DNA from: Lepisosteus oculatus
Lineage: Eukaryota; Chordata; Actinopteri; Semionotiformes; Lepisosteidae
Direction: 5' to 3'
Length of the DNA stretch: 64,000 bases
NCBI RefSeq assembly: GCF_040954835.1
Contig: NC_090711.1
Coordinates: forward strand, 1,557,501 to 1,621,500
Below are positions 48,926 through 61,200 of this stretch, in pieces. Below the pieces are notes generated by a model, which saw only the letters and a program-made list of their open reading frames with translations, ran no database searches and was not told the origin of the DNA. Made by a program: the position numbers and the translations under genes. Within the stretch, counting starts at the first letter, position 1. Every line of letters begins with the position of its first letter.

Positions 48926-49514
48926 GCGACTGTGCTTTGCTGCAGAAGCCCCACACACTGGCTGGCGCCGCTTAGCGCACCAGAACGAAATCCAGCCAGA
49001 AATTCCCATCCTCCTTCACACTCCCTGTGGAGGTCCGTAGGTGGAGGTGAGTATCGTCCCGTAGAGAATTCCCACTGCCGTACTGCGGTACAGCAGACCC
49101 ACCGCCAGTGGGTCAAACCCGTGCTTTGACACATCGCAGCAATAAGCATGCATGGCACGCAGTGGAAGCTCTCCTCAGGTCAGCGTCAGTCACAGCTAGT
49201 GTAAAATCCCGAAGTGTCACAGCTCTCTGGTCTGCAGGAATGATGCGTGGTATAGAATATCCCCAGAAAGTATGAACATACACAAACACATACTGTATAC
49301 ATAATGTGTGTATTAAGGCGATATGTTTCCCCTTTTCCCTGTCTGGCAGGATGAATGGAATAATAATAAATATCAGAAACAGACAATGATAACAAAGATG
49401 CTAGCAGTCCAAAATGGGACAGACCACACATGCACCAGACGACTGAATTGACAGCGGTCAGCTCCCTCACTCTCACAACCAGAAAGTCAGGTGCAAGCTG
49501 TGGTGCCATTGCTC

Positions 49515-49520
49515 TTTAAT
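49515..49520 (-). terminator. Candidate CIMIP1 polyadenylation signal
   Basis: ATTAAA on the - strand, 40 nt past the CIMIP1 stop codon, implying a very short 3' UTR. Confidence 0.45.
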
Positions 49521-49546
49521 ACTGCAGGCGTGAGGTGGAGTGGGTG

Positions 49547-49560
49547 CCACAAGGGGGCGC
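49547..49560 (+). promoter_or_regulatory. CTCF-like motif abutting the CIMIP1 stop
   Basis: CCACAAGGGGGCGC fits the CTCF core with one mismatch and ends at the base next to the CIMIP1 stop codon. Confidence 0.4.
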
Positions 49561-49716
49561 TCAGTCGCAGGCGTCGCCTGGCCAGCCCAGCTCCTTCAGG
49601 AAGCTGCTCTTGCCGTGGTGCACCTTGCCGAAACGCTCCAGCTGCAGCTCGGGCACGGTGGACCTCCAGCCAATCAGACCCTGCGTCGTCGGGGGCACGG
49701 CTGGAGACGCCCCCAC
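49561..49716 (-). CDS. CIMIP1: CIMIP1 last coding exon
   Basis: Residues 81-131 and TGA, with [17 protein letters not shown]. The acceptor is ctccgcag. Confidence 0.92.
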   Translation of the reverse strand: MGASPAVPPTTQGLIGWRSTVPELQLERFGKVHHGKSSFLKELGWPGDACD

Positions 49717-51443
49717 CTGCGGAGAGCGCACAGCAGAGCCGGGGTTAGAGGTCAGGCGTCAGTGTGACCGTAAAGGTTTCTGTTTTCCCAGGACAGGGGA
49801 CACTGCCAGGTGCGCGGAGCAGGCTGGCAGTCAGGACCGTCTCACACTGGAGGAGCAGAGATGGGGCACCTGGAAGTACTTCTCTGGAGAAGTGGTGGGG
49901 CGTGTCTGCAGATGCTCTGGCAGCTCTAGTTTGACTCCTTCCTTCTTCAGCGTCTGATCCTGCAGCATGTGGGAGAGACGGGACAGAGAGCAGAGTGAGC
50001 CCTGCACCCCCGGGACACTGAGCTCAGGGCCAGACACACTGAGCTCATATAGTGAGCCCAGAACAAGGGGTGGACCTTCCCCACTCCACAAAGAGCTTCA
50101 CATTCTGTGGTCAAAATGCTAGTAAAACCAACACATTCAAGGCCGATTGGCTTTGATAAGAGACAGTAGTTGGTGTAAAAACAGAGAGGGAGGCCTCATG
50201 ACCAGAGAGACTGGAGACATTGCATGGAAAGTTAGTCAGTCACCTCTCTCTGAGCAGGACCTCAAGATCAGCGCGCATGCGTGTACGGTACGTGTGCGTG
50301 TGTGTGTGTGCGTGTGTGTGTTTGCTCGCTGGGTCAGGGGCTCGTGAAGCCACACCGGCCTCACCGGGGACCTGCTCTGAGTTCAGTCAGTCTGAGCAAG
50401 TCTGCTCCTTCACATGGGAATGCCCGCAGGCAGTCCTGACCCTGGAAATCTTTACTACTGCGGAGTAACCTGGCACAACCAGCGCAAAACACTGTGCGGT
50501 ATTGTGTAGTCATGGCCAAGGCAGAAAACTGTGGGAAAGCATGAATCTGAGGTCAATAATTGCTGCGGGGTTCATGAGTGCTGTTCTGTTATTACAGATC
50601 ATTAGAAATGGCTGCAGTAATTAAGACCTTACTGCAGGTGCAGGAAATTCTTTGCGGGCTACTGAAGTTACATGATGTGACTCGGTGAGGCTACATCACT
50701 ACAATCAGTGTCTCTCACAGATCATTTCACTTACAGTGGGGGCACATTCAGCTGTTTCTGCCCACACAGCTGAGTTTCAGTCTGAGACAAGGGGAGAGAT
50801 GTTTATTTTTTTCGTTACTTGAAGCCAGATAAGAGAAATCTCTCCATCTTGATCCTGTTATTTTCCAGCTGAGTACCCACCTCATGGTAGGACATTGTTA
50901 AAAACCCCCACTTGCTGGGCCAGACTTTAGCTGCCTCCAGCTCCATGTTGACGTGACACTTCCTGAAGAAAAAGAGAAAGCAGAAAGTGTGGCCCTTGTG
51001 CCCATGTACACGTACAGTCCCTGCACAATCACGCGTGCACATACTTGTACTGTACACATATACTGTACGCATGCACACGCAGCAATGTCAGTCCCACTGC
51101 ACCGTGAGTACACAGTCCCCAGCAGAACAGCAGTGCCTTCGCTCTCACCATGACTTTGCATACTCTGCCTTGTTTACACATTTCTCCTGGTGTATAACAA
51201 ACAAACAGAACAGACAAAACAGACTAAAAACACACCCAGTTAAGATGTCCCATTGCTGTACTACACCCTTGCTTATTTATGCTTGGAGAGAGGACGGCTC
51301 TATCACAAGTCTTTAGTTTTTAGTTTAGTCTTTAGTTTTAATGTATACCTTCAGAGAGACTGAAAATAGCTTTACCAGATCTGATCCTGGGCCACAAAGT
51401 TCTGTTCCTTTGCTGGGTTTGCGGGAGTTTTGGTGGCAGCCAT
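49561..51443 (-). CDS. CIMIP1: CIMIP1 (C20orf85), ciliary microtubule inner protein, four exons
   Basis: Small protein of motile-cilium axonemes. The family (C20orf85/LLC1, now CIMIP1) is placed inside doublet microtubules. Exons in transcript order: 51443-51376, 50962-50881, 49959-49870, 49716-49561. They join in frame to 131 residues (human 137), all with GT-AG junctions. Family landmarks are QDQIWK across the first junction (20-24), WPSKWGFLT (37-45), the [11 protein letters not shown] segment (61-71) with PEKYFQ (75-80), and the near-invariant [11 protein letters not shown] (89-99). The end is [12 protein letters not shown]. There is no signal peptide or membrane segment. Two RFX X-box matches lie 70-140 nt upstream of the start, fitting a ciliary gene. 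Identification rests on remembered similarity to human C20orf85, with matching order and splice phases. Confidence 0.9.
49870..49959 (-). CDS. CIMIP1: CIMIP1 coding exon 3
   Basis: Thirty codons, residues 51-80, with [18 protein letters not shown]. The acceptor is tgctgcag and the donor gtgccc. Confidence 0.88.
50291..50324 (+). repeat. (TG)n microsatellite in CIMIP1 intron
   Basis: A TG run interrupted by CG steps. Confidence 0.85.
50881..50962 (-). CDS. CIMIP1: CIMIP1 coding exon 2
   Basis: Completes W23 and encodes residues 24-50 ([20 protein letters not shown] ... YHE). The acceptor is ttcttcag and the donor gtgggt. Confidence 0.88.
51376..51443 (-). CDS. CIMIP1: CIMIP1 coding exon 1
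   Basis: Encodes residues 1-22 ([16 protein letters not shown] ... QDQI) plus two bases of W23. The donor is gtaaag. The phase fits the next exon, which opens g-aag (W, K). Confidence 0.85.
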
Positions 51444-51510
51444 GTCTGTCCATCAGCCCCTCTGTGTATCAGCCCACATGCTCCTGGCCAGATCAGCTGC
51501 ACTGTTTACT

Positions 51511-51579
51511 GCTGCCTTGGCAACAGAACGCTGTATGACCTCACCTAATGTTACCTATGGTTACTGTTTCCCAGGTAAC
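51511..51579. promoter_or_regulatory. CIMIP1: RFX X-box cluster upstream of CIMIP1
   Basis: GCTGCCTTGGCAAC (51511-51524) and GTTTCCCAGGTAAC (51566-51579) each satisfy the X-box consensus RYYNYY-N(1-3)-RRNRAC. Between them, at 51550-51564, is a half-matching dyad GTTACCTATGGTTAC. They lie 68-136 nt upstream of the CIMIP1 start codon, a usual X-box distance in ciliary promoters. Confidence 0.6.
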
Positions 51580-52038
51580 AAGGTCAGAGCACTGCTCCAT
51601 GCTTGGAGTGTGACGCAGAGAGTGTCAAACATGCACAGGCCAGCTGTACGTTGTGTGAAGCATGTAATGGCTACAATTGTAATGGCACATGTTTATGTGC
51701 AGAACAGTCATCCATGATAATCTGACCTCTTCCCTTCTCTGGTAACCTAGCTCAGTGGGAAGGTTCAAGGCAGCAGTGTGCAGGAGTGGTCAGGGCACTG
51801 CACTTACACTGGGACGGCAGAGGGCTCAATAGCAGCCAGCAGTGAGCAGGTACTGCACTTCACTCGGGTAGCTCCAGTAAATGCTACATGGGTACGCTCC
51901 AGGATGCCGATGTAAACGAGAATTTGTTCTCCGCTGAATTAGCTGGTGTTATGTTTATGATGGGTGGTGGGAGTGTGGAACAAGCAGCCCAGCCATGTTG
52001 TTGAAACCCATTCCCCTGGCTTCCTACAAGAAACAGAG

Positions 52039-52310
52039 CGGTGGCTCTGTGGCTCAGGATCTGCGCCTGTGGCTGGAAGGTTGCCGATTCGAATCCTGCG
52101 GCCGGCAGAGGAATCCTACTCCGTTGGGCCCCTGAGCAAGGCCCCGAACCCCACCTGCTCCAGGGGGGCCGTATAAATGGCTGACCCTGCGCTCTGACCC
52201 CAAGCTTCTCTCCCTGTCTGTGTGTCTCATGGAGAGCAAGTTGGGGTTTGCGAAAAGACAAATTCCTAAGACAAGAAATTGAATATGGCCAATAAAGTGA
52301 TCTATCTCTC
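52039..52310 (+). mobile_element. tRNA-derived SINE, copy 2 (full head)
   Basis: Same family as 46.4 kb, with a complete head: ggtggctctgtggctcagga (box A region) and gattcgaatcctgcgg (box B). The shared body follows, and it ends at ccaataaagtgatctatc. Confidence 0.82.
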
Positions 52311-52522
52311 TCTTAAACGGCTGGATGGGTTGCTGGGGTGGCCTGCTTGTTTGGCTGTGTTGCATTGAGCTCTTCTGTGTTCTGGTAACGTGCAGTGTGG
52401 GGAAGGCTATTTCAAGCCAGCCTGGAGGGCTCTGAGCTGACTCTCCTGCTCAGGTTAAAGGTGTGCTGGCAGAGGCACAGGGAAGCTGTACAAGTAGCCA
52501 AGAAGCCCAGAGCACAGACCGG

Positions 52523-52590
52523 GTGGGGGTGGGGGCTGCTCCCTCTGCGCAGATGAGGTGGGGTGGGGGCTGCTCCCTCTGCGCAGACGG
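52523..52590 (+). repeat. Two-copy tandem repeat, unit about 33 bp
   Basis: gtgggggctgctccctctgc followed by gcaga occurs twice in a row, separated by gaggtggg. Confidence 0.7.
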
Positions 52591-53481
52591 GGTGGGGATT
52601 CTGCAGGACAGCGCGGAGGAGCTCTGCGCCCCAGCCGTCCAGAACTGTTCCCTTTCATCCCGCGGCAAAGGGAAAGGAAGGGATCTTGACTTGACCTCCT
52701 TACTGAAGCTGACTGCCAGGCTGGGTTTCAAGAAGATAATAAAACACCCAGCATGGCAGTTTTTCCTTTCACTCTGCCCTGTGGATGTGGGCTGCAGCTG
52801 AACAGCTATTGGTTCCTCAAGTGCACCTCAGGGGATGCTTTAAAAACCTGTTTATTACGGACAGGCTGTTCATTTTTTGTCTCTTTGTTTCTCTTTGGTT
52901 GACAGACCCTCATGAAGAGCGAGCGCCCGGGGAGCACACTGCCAGCCACCACGCCGCGGCCCAGCCTCTGCACAGGGGCCAGGGGAAGAGCAGGTGTCTG
53001 GGTTTCCTGCTGACTCCCCTAGGCCCGGTCGTTGCTGAGGGCCAAGGCCCCTCTGTGCTGAAGTCTGCCCTCTCTGTAACCCAGCCCTGGGCAAGCAGGC
53101 TACTGCTCCACCAACTTCTCTTACAAAAGGATCAAATTAGCTAACAAGGGAAGCTGGATCATCTCATATTCATGCATTTACAGACTGAAAACATGAACGA
53201 CAGCTCTTTAAATCATACTGTATGTGCCAAGGACAGACATGGAGGAAAAGTGCTAGTGCACATTATTACTCCTAAGTGTGTGTGTAGAAGTCACTCCTCG
53301 CCTGCTCACCTCCCAGTGAACTCCCCAGCCTCGGCAGACAGGGATTTCTCTCCGCTACACTGAGGCCGTTTCTCGAGTGCAGCGCGAGTTCAGGGAGCTG
53401 TCTGAGGAGAGCAGGAACACGTGACAGGTAAGAGCACTTCAAACATAGAAGGGGACCCGCCTCATCCTCATTGAGGGAGGT

Positions 53482-53849
53482 ACAGCCCCACACGAGCAAC
53501 ACAGCAACCATTCTGCACCAGCAGCCCCACACAGGCAACACACAGCAGTAATTCTGCACCAGCAGCCCCCCCTGGGAGACACACAGCGACCATTCTGCAC
53601 CAGCAGCCCCCCCTGGGAGACACACAGCGGCCATTCTGCACCAGCAGCCCCTCCTGGGAGACACACAGCGGCCATTCTGCACCAGCAGCCCCCCCTGGGA
53701 GACACACAGCGGCCATTCTGCACCAGCAGCCCCTCCTGGGAGACACACAGCGGCCATTCTGCACCAGCAGCCCCTCCTGGGAGACACACAGCGACCATTC
53801 TGCACCAGCAGCCCCCCCTGGGAGACACACAGCGGCCATTCTGCACCAC
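53482..53849 (+). repeat. 41-bp minisatellite, about 8 units
   Basis: attctgcaccagcag recurs at 53510, 53551, 53592, 53633, 53674, 53715, 53756, 53797 and 53838, exactly 41 bp apart. Units contain ctgggagacacacagcg, with c/t and ga/gg variants. As 41 is not a multiple of 3, translated frames repeat every 41 residues and stay open, giving a false 204-residue - strand protein. Confidence 0.95.
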
Positions 53850-55461
53850 CATACAACGTTCTGCAACTAATGCATTTAGGTTCCAAGTGCTTTTAAGTGC
53901 AACAAATGACCTTGAATGTGCCTGTGATGCCGCAGAGACCCAGAGGACTGCTGCGGAAGACGGGTCTGTTCAGCAGCTTCTGCACAGCCCCCTCGTGCGT
54001 CTGCATGCTCAAACCTCTGAGCCGCTGATTGTGCTCCTGCCTTGCTGCTGCTGCAAGCCATTTCCTAAGCTCCCTCCCCCTCTGCTCCCCGGGGGTTCCT
54101 CTCCTTGCCACCTCTGCTGATTAGCGGTAATGACTGCCTCTCCCGGTGGGTTTCTGTGTTTCCCGCGCAGTTCCGCATGGGCGTCACAGGGGGAGCCCTC
54201 GAGCCTCTCAGCCCAGTCCCTGCTCCCTCTGCTCAGGCTCAGATCTGTGTGCACCCGTGTGGGTGATGAAGTTTTTTTGGGGGGGAGTGGGGGTTGTACT
54301 TCTCCAGCTAGGATGTCCTCTGGCTGCAGCTGCAGTGTTGGGCTTGGAGCAGAGCAATTCTCTCCCCCCACAAAGGACAGGCCCAGCTCCTCAAACAGTC
54401 TTTCACGCGAAAGTCTGCCCCCAAACTCACAGCAGATTCCAATTTAATCTTTTTTTTTTAAACTTTTTTTTTTGCTTTCACAAAAAACATGCAGACACAA
54501 AAGCCCTATTATATGGAAGGCTTCTTTGATGCGGGGGTGGTCAAAGACCGTCGCTTTGGGCCCAACCCAGTGCTGGCCTGGACAACAATGTGCCACTTTG
54601 GCACGGAGCTGGGCAAAGGATTAATTCTCCGAAGAGTCGTGCCAGACAGATGGGTCAGAATTCCTGTGCTAGAAACTGTGGGAAGGTCGAGCCTGCGTTT
54701 ATTAATCTGCCAACGTCAAGGGCAATATCAAGTGATTAATTGCCATGAGGCCGCTAATTGAAATCGTAGGTGGGTCTTCAAGGAAGAAGCAGTGAGGTCA
54801 GCTGACCACAGGCAGGCCAGACCATGAACACGCCACGTTCAAGCAGACATGTGCGGGACCCGCTGGCTCTGCTCCGACTGGGGTGTCAGAGAAATGTCTT
54901 TGAAGACGCTGGAGGGCCCTGCGTCATCGCTGCGCCCAGTGTCGGTGAACACCGGCGTGCGTTCTGGCTCAGGGGCTCTGTCCCTGTGTGCAGGGCTGCG
55001 TGGAGAGAGATCAAAGCCCCTGACGTGGGCGCTGGGCTCCTGCCTTCGTCACTCTGCGGAACACGATTTGAACCCCTGGGGAACCAAAGCTGTTTCATTG
55101 CAGAGGAGGGAAAAAACCCACCCGTCCCAGGAAGAATCCGATACGACGTGCGTTTATGTTCAAAGAGCATTATTTGGGATTGTGGGAGAGCCCAGGTGGG
55201 TGACAGGCCGCCAGAGGTACGAGGTACAAGGCCTCTGTGAGAGGTCACGTGCTGTGCTGTAGAAAAACAGCACAGGTTCAGCGTCTCACTGTCCACCATG
55301 TGGTCAGAAGAGGAACTGACACTCAGACCTGAGCAAAGCCAAAAAGAACAAAGACTCTGGACAGTGGTGTCAACCTTGGTACTTTGTGACTGCCAGTCTG
55401 ACTGCGCGTCTGTGATCTCCTGGCTATCTGCACTTGATGACCTTTTAGGTACAAATGGGCC

Positions 55462-55727
55462 TTTTAGGTACAGTGGGCGCAAGGTGGGGTACACCCAGGA
55501 CAGGACACCAGTCCAGCGCAGGCCACACACACACACCAGGGCCAGTTACTCCCAGAAGCCAATGAACCCACCAGTATGTCTTTGTACTGAGGGAGAAAAC
55601 TGGGGCACCCAGGGGAAACCCCTGCAAACCTGGGGATAACATGCAAACTCCACCCCAGGAATTGAATCCAGAGTCCCAGAAGTGTGAGGCAGCAATGCTA
55701 AGCACTGTACTACTGTGCCGTCATGTT
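55462..55727 (-). mobile_element. V-SINE copy, reverse orientation
   Basis: The - strand shows a tRNA-like head, core (gtggagtttgcatgttatcc ... gtttcccctgggtg) and tail (ctggactggtgtcctgtcct, gggtgtaccccacctt). All three match the other V-SINE copies in this window. Confidence 0.85.
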
Positions 55728-56020
55728 ACATGTCAGCTTTTAAATACAGGCAGAAGAAAAGCTGGGCGTGATCTGTCAGGGTTCATCCTCCATGCAGCAG
55801 CTAAAGTGAGTAAGAGTTGGCTTATGATGATCCCTCTTCACAAAACTGTCCACAATCTCGAGGGTGGATCTGAGTGTCAGCATCAGGCACAGCACGGTTC
55901 TGGGGCTGTGATGTGCACAATGGAGACCAGTTAGGGAAAGGTCATTCTGAGTGCACACTGCCTTGATGAGGAGCAGGCCTGTGCATGCTGGGCTGTCACA
56001 CCACATGAGCAAGGACATGG

Positions 56021-56412
56021 TCTGTGTGTGGGCACAGTGAGCATATAGCGTGTGCATGTTTATCTGTGTGTGTGAACAGTAAGCGTACTGCATGTGTGTC
56101 TGTGTGTGTACAGTGAGTGTGTGTGAACAGTGAGCATTCTGCGTGTGTTTGTGTGTGTACAGTGAGTGTGTGTGAACAGTGAGAGTACTGCATGTGTGTG
56201 TGTACTTGTGTGTGTGAACAGTGAGCATACTGCATGTTTGTGTGTGTGAAGTGAGTGTGTGTTTTTGTGTGTGTGTACAGTGAGTGTGTGTGAACAGTGA
56301 GCGTACTGCATGTGTGCTTGTGTGTGTACAGTGAGCGTACTGCGTGCTTGTGTGTGTACAGTGAGTGTGTGTGAACTGTGAGTGTACTGCGTGCGTGCTT
56401 GTGTTTGTTGGT
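56021..56412 (+). repeat. TG-rich variable minisatellite
   Basis: Irregular tandem units built from gtgtgtgaacagtgagcg, tactgcatgtgtg and gtgtgtacagtgagtg. Translation of the other strand gives HTHSLYTHKHT-type low-complexity peptides. Confidence 0.9.
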
Positions 56413-57950
56413 GTGAGGGCTCACCTTCCTCTTGCTCTTTCTCCCCAGGATGGCTGCGATGGTACGAATGCAGCCCTGACGATGGCGGGCCACAACACCT
56501 GGCTGGTCATTATTTCTCCAGCACGCAAAGGCCAGCTCTGCAGGCTGGGAGCAGCACGTCGCACTGGCAAGCAAACAACCGAAACAAAATAAGAACAAAA
56601 AAGCACTTTTGCTGACAGCAGGGAGCTCTGCGACAGCAGAGAGACAGGCAGGCTACAGCGTTGTGCTGGGTTCAATCTGACTGGGCTGCCAGGGACAGCC
56701 GCACTCCGAATGCTAAGCAGAACAGATACTTTTTTAATAACTCTGTTCCTGTCTCTCATAATGGCCGGGGAATTACATCACTGTGTCTTAGCACTCCCAC
56801 AGCTAAAACTTCACCCTTCTCTATAATTTAAGTTCCATTACCATTCAGTAACTAGTGCTGGAGTTGGCTATTATAAGAAAGCAGCACAAAAGTTTTTGAG
56901 GTGTATACTGCATAATGACTTAATGGCATGAATTGTGACAAAGAAGTCAGCTCCCGAATGACACAAAGAAAGGTACTCAGCTCCCATCAGCTGCCCAAGC
57001 TCTCTCAATTCAAGGAACTTTGACTAATTTTCAGTTGTCATAAAGGCCTCAGTTTCAGTGTCAGGCTCTTCCTCCATAGGCAGTGTAACATTTTCCATGC
57101 TGAATAGGTAGCAATTACAAAATAAAAAGCCTGAAAAGTGCAGAATGATTTCAGACCCAAAGCTTTTTGAATGGGTTGAACTAGCTCCTCAGTGGCTACA
57201 CTGTCCTGCACAGCCACAAAACATCAAGGATGGTCTGCAGCTGTCGCTGAACCTAGTGGACTCTTGCTAATATCCCAAGTGTCTTGTACAGAGTTCTACC
57301 ATTTCCTACAGAAACACAGGAGACTGAGAGAGAATAAGTTTTTCTTCTACCCTTGTCAGTGCTATGTACCTGCTGCATCTGTAGTGTATTGTCTGTTAGT
57401 GTACTTGGTGAATAGTGTAATTTACCTGTCATGCCAATGAAGCCCTTTGAATTGCACTGCATAACAGAGAGACTCACACAGAGACAGAAGGACAGAGATG
57501 TGTTGAGCTTCCAACCCTGCAATTTTAGCTCCTTTATGTTTTTTTTTACTATCATCACAAAGAAAATATACGTTTCTGTCTGGTCTGGTATATCACTTCT
57601 CTTATCTGGTTAATGGAGATTCTCAAGCACTTCAGGAAGCACGAACAAGAGCTGTTTGGTTTGCATCAGGCGCAGGAGCCTGTCTGTGGGACGGGCTTTT
57701 CTCTTGTTTTCTCATGGCTTGTTTGTCGCCTTCATTCCCATCATACCTCTTCTTGAACTACAATGCAGCTACAGAGACCGGAGCAGGAGACCGAGTAAAA
57801 ACGGGATCTGTTTGTTCAGCTGTTTCCTGATACTGTCCTCCCCACAGGCTGTCTGGGGGCTGAGGTACCAGTCTGGTCACTGTCTGTCTGCTGGGGTGAA
57901 CTTTCACAGAAGCTTCCAGACAAGATGAAAATACAAGTCGCATCATGTGA

Positions 57951-58246
57951 GAGCTGAAGAGCCAACGGGGAGGCATTCCAACATTTTCACAGATTTGTAT
58001 TTGCTCCCATCTTCTTAAACCAGCTGTAAAATTGAAGCAAAAATGGATGACAGTGATGAAAAGTAACATTTTGTTTGCTGAAATCTGCGTTTTTACCGCG
58101 GAGCCAGCCTGGCAAAGGTGGATCACATTCTGCACGAGCGAAAAGGCCTTGAAAGTCATCTCATTAACCTTTTGAGTGGACAGCAGCCGAGGGCTGAGCT
58201 GATCCAGGCTCCTCACAGAGCTCCAGTGCATAACGAGGTGGTTCTC
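57951..58246 (+). repeat. Duplicated block, copy A
   Basis: 296 bp beginning gagctgaagagccaacgggg and ending cataacgaggtggttctc, repeated in direct orientation at 62228-62548. The last 128 bp or so differ at only three positions; the first half is clearly more diverged. Origin and function are not recognised. Confidence 0.9.
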
Positions 58247-61200
58247 TGCAGCTCCTCCAGAGCAGCCACGGGCCCTGTTCCCTGTGCAGAGGAGGGGTCA
58301 GGACACAGAGTCATGCCTTACAGGAGGAGCAGCTCTGCACTGGGCTCAGAGACAGAGATCAGCACCTGAAACTGGGATGTCCTACTGGAACCAGTTGGCC
58401 GGGACCCTTCAAAACACCAGCTGACTCCTGGATCACAAGCGAGTGAGTTCTAATAGAAATTACTGGTTGGACTGTCTTATGGTCCGGTCCAGGTCTGTTT
58501 GTTTTCTAATGAATCACTGGGGTGATCTTTCAGCATCCTGCAAGGCGGAGCCGGTTCCGGACCGTCTGGTCTGTATGTCTGAGAAGCGAGGAGAGCAACA
58601 GGAAGTTTACACCATCACGACAGAGCAGCTACGCTCCAGCCCTCCTCTCCACCGCGGGCGGCACCCAGGCCCACTGCAAGCGCCGCAGAGGATCTGCTCA
58701 GCCCTCCTTCACCGAGTCCGCAGGGCTGGCAGAGCCGCGCTCCAGAATCATGACAGCTTTTCTCTGAAAGGTCACAGCTCCCCCTCCTCGTGCCAAGCCG
58801 GAGAGCAAATATTCAGATGGAAAATTAGTCTCCGGCTGGCAGCTAATCTTGAGTCTGGAAATTGGAATGCCCTGTCAAAAAAAAAAAATACAAATGAAAC
58901 AAACATGATAGATATGTACACATCAGCGAGAGGAAGAAATGAGAAAGAAAAGGAATGGATGGCTTGAGAGATTGCATATTGTTATTTTTGTACTTTAGAC
59001 AGACAATCTGTAATCAGCTTTCAGATACCATGTGGGTAAAGTCTCTGACAAAGGGGCGTGAGTCAGGCCAGCTCCCGTCTCTGGCAACAGCACACGAGCC
59101 AGGAAACAAGAACGATTTCACTGACCACTGCAAAGCCAAACACGGCTACTGTAGATCTAACGTATAAACCAGCGTGCAACACAGAGCAGTCATCTCCACA
59201 GCACCAGGGCTTCAACTGTTGGTCCAACATGCACTGCGTCCACAGGCTGGGGGACCCGGGCGCCTCTTTCCCCAGCTGGCACGGTGTGCGTCCCCCTGAC
59301 GTACCGGATTCCTTCTGCCAGCCTTCATTTCCTGTACGGATTTAGTCACGGACACGTCGTACCCTGAAGATGGAAAAAAAACCCAAAACAAATCAGAGCA
59401 CAGACATGTGGAGAACCTTTTGTGCCAAAATCATTTATTATTTCACTTGTTGACTCATCAATCCATGTGCCAATTCATCCATTCATTTACTTCATTCATC
59501 TGTTGACAAATTAAATTAATTCATAAGATTGGATATTCATAGAGTATTTCAACTGTCATTTTTCCCATTCATGAGCTGATGACTTAATACTTGAATGTCT
59601 GGTTGAAGTGATAAACTGCATCGTTCATTGATGAATAAATTCCTGAATTTGAGATTAACGATACGATAAAGAAGAACATGAGAATCAGATTAAGAACAAG
59701 AGAAAGTTTTCAAATTAGAAGGGGCCATGAGCCCAGTCTAGATCCTTTGGTAATGAAATAATTTACAAATGAGTCATTTTTAAACACAATTAGCACTCTC
59801 TACTGCCAAACATACATGATCACCTCAGCACCCATCAGGCAAACTAGAGGTGAAGGCCCCTGTGCTCTAGATTCACACATCCACCTTGGGCCTGCCTGAG
59901 CGTGCACAAACCCACTTCACAGAGGCCGGATCAGCACCAAGCCCATGGCTCCAGGCTGGTCCCTCCCTGCGTGGAGTTTGAATGCAACCGGGAGTCCTGG
60001 GCAAGGATGAGTCATCTTTCACTGTCGCATTCCTCTTGGAATCTCGGAAAAAGATGCCGAGTCAGGAGAACACTCAATATACAGATGACTCAGCACCAGG
60101 GCAGTTCCCCATAACCCCAGTGATCCCCCGACAGATTCTGCCAGTCATCAATTATAGAGAATTTTGAAGAATGCAGCTTATTAATATCATCTGACAACTG
60201 GCAAGGGAAGCTCATTTTTGTCCCCTACAGTGAAGGTGTGATTAGCTGAGCTTTCGCAGCATTCATATGAAGTCAAGCGTCCTCAGCGTTGAAGCTTAAT
60301 GATCCTTTGATGTCAGCTCTTCCTATTTTTGTGAAGCAGAATTACATCAAGCGTTTCATTGCTCATCCACTAAGAGGGAGCATGAGCTAGTTTAGAGCAC
60401 TTCGGCCTGAGACAGGTCAGCTTTATCCTGCTGACAGTGAGGTGCTGCAGCAGAACCCCCTTTCAGCACGAGAGGCAGTGCAGATTCAGACACATGGCAT
60501 CTGTGCTTTTCCGATGACCCGATGGCACAAAGCTGGGTGCGTCTAAATGCCTGAAAGAATCCCCCCTAAAAGATTAGGTCTGGAGTGGTGTGATAAACCT
60601 CGCAATGAGGTCACTGCTGCGAGTTCACAGAAGCATTTGAGCCCTGCGTGCTTGGAGGGCTCAGAGGGAGAGAACATTACCACAACGCTGAAGAGCACTT
60701 CAGCCTGTTCACCACAGGTTTTAAACCCCATTCATTTAAATCCACTCCCACTACCACACCAGCCTGCCTGGCTCTGGGAGTTCAGAGAGGACACATGATG
60801 GAGGAGCACATATTGTAGCTGGCTTTCTGGGATTTTCACCAGATCCCCAGGGATAAATCCCAGACTGACTTCCTTCCCTCTCCGGCCCCTGGAGTTACAA
60901 TGCAGAGGTGAGGTAGTCGACTTGATCCTATTAATTTAATTCCTCCGCCTGCCTGACTATCTGTCAGTTTATCTATGTAATTGTATACAGGTATAATTAT
61001 AATACATGCTAAAGTGCACATATTGTCTGAGGCAGCCTGAAAACGAAAGCACAACTTAATTAGTTTGAAAACACAAGACAGGCAGACTAATTAACCACCA
61101 CATAAAAACGAACTCTTTTCAAGATGTGGATGACTTAAAATCTTCAGCTTCCATACTAGACTTATCTTCTCTGTTCATTAAACACACAATCTTCTTCTTT

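Larger units (their letters stand above)
43470..49514. other. CHMP4B-CIMIP1 intergenic region
   Basis: About 6 kb between the far end of the Penelope-like insertion and the CIMIP1 3' end. It contains CR1, SINE, microsatellite and minisatellite elements listed separately. No coding exon was recognised. Confidence 0.5.

Noticed and set aside
53272-53886. 204-residue - strand frame with repeating cysteine-rich peptide
   Set aside because: It is the translation of the 41-bp minisatellite. The same 41-residue cycle appears in all three frames.
55996-56598. 200-residue - strand His/Thr-rich frame
   Set aside because: Translation of the TG-rich array; low complexity only.
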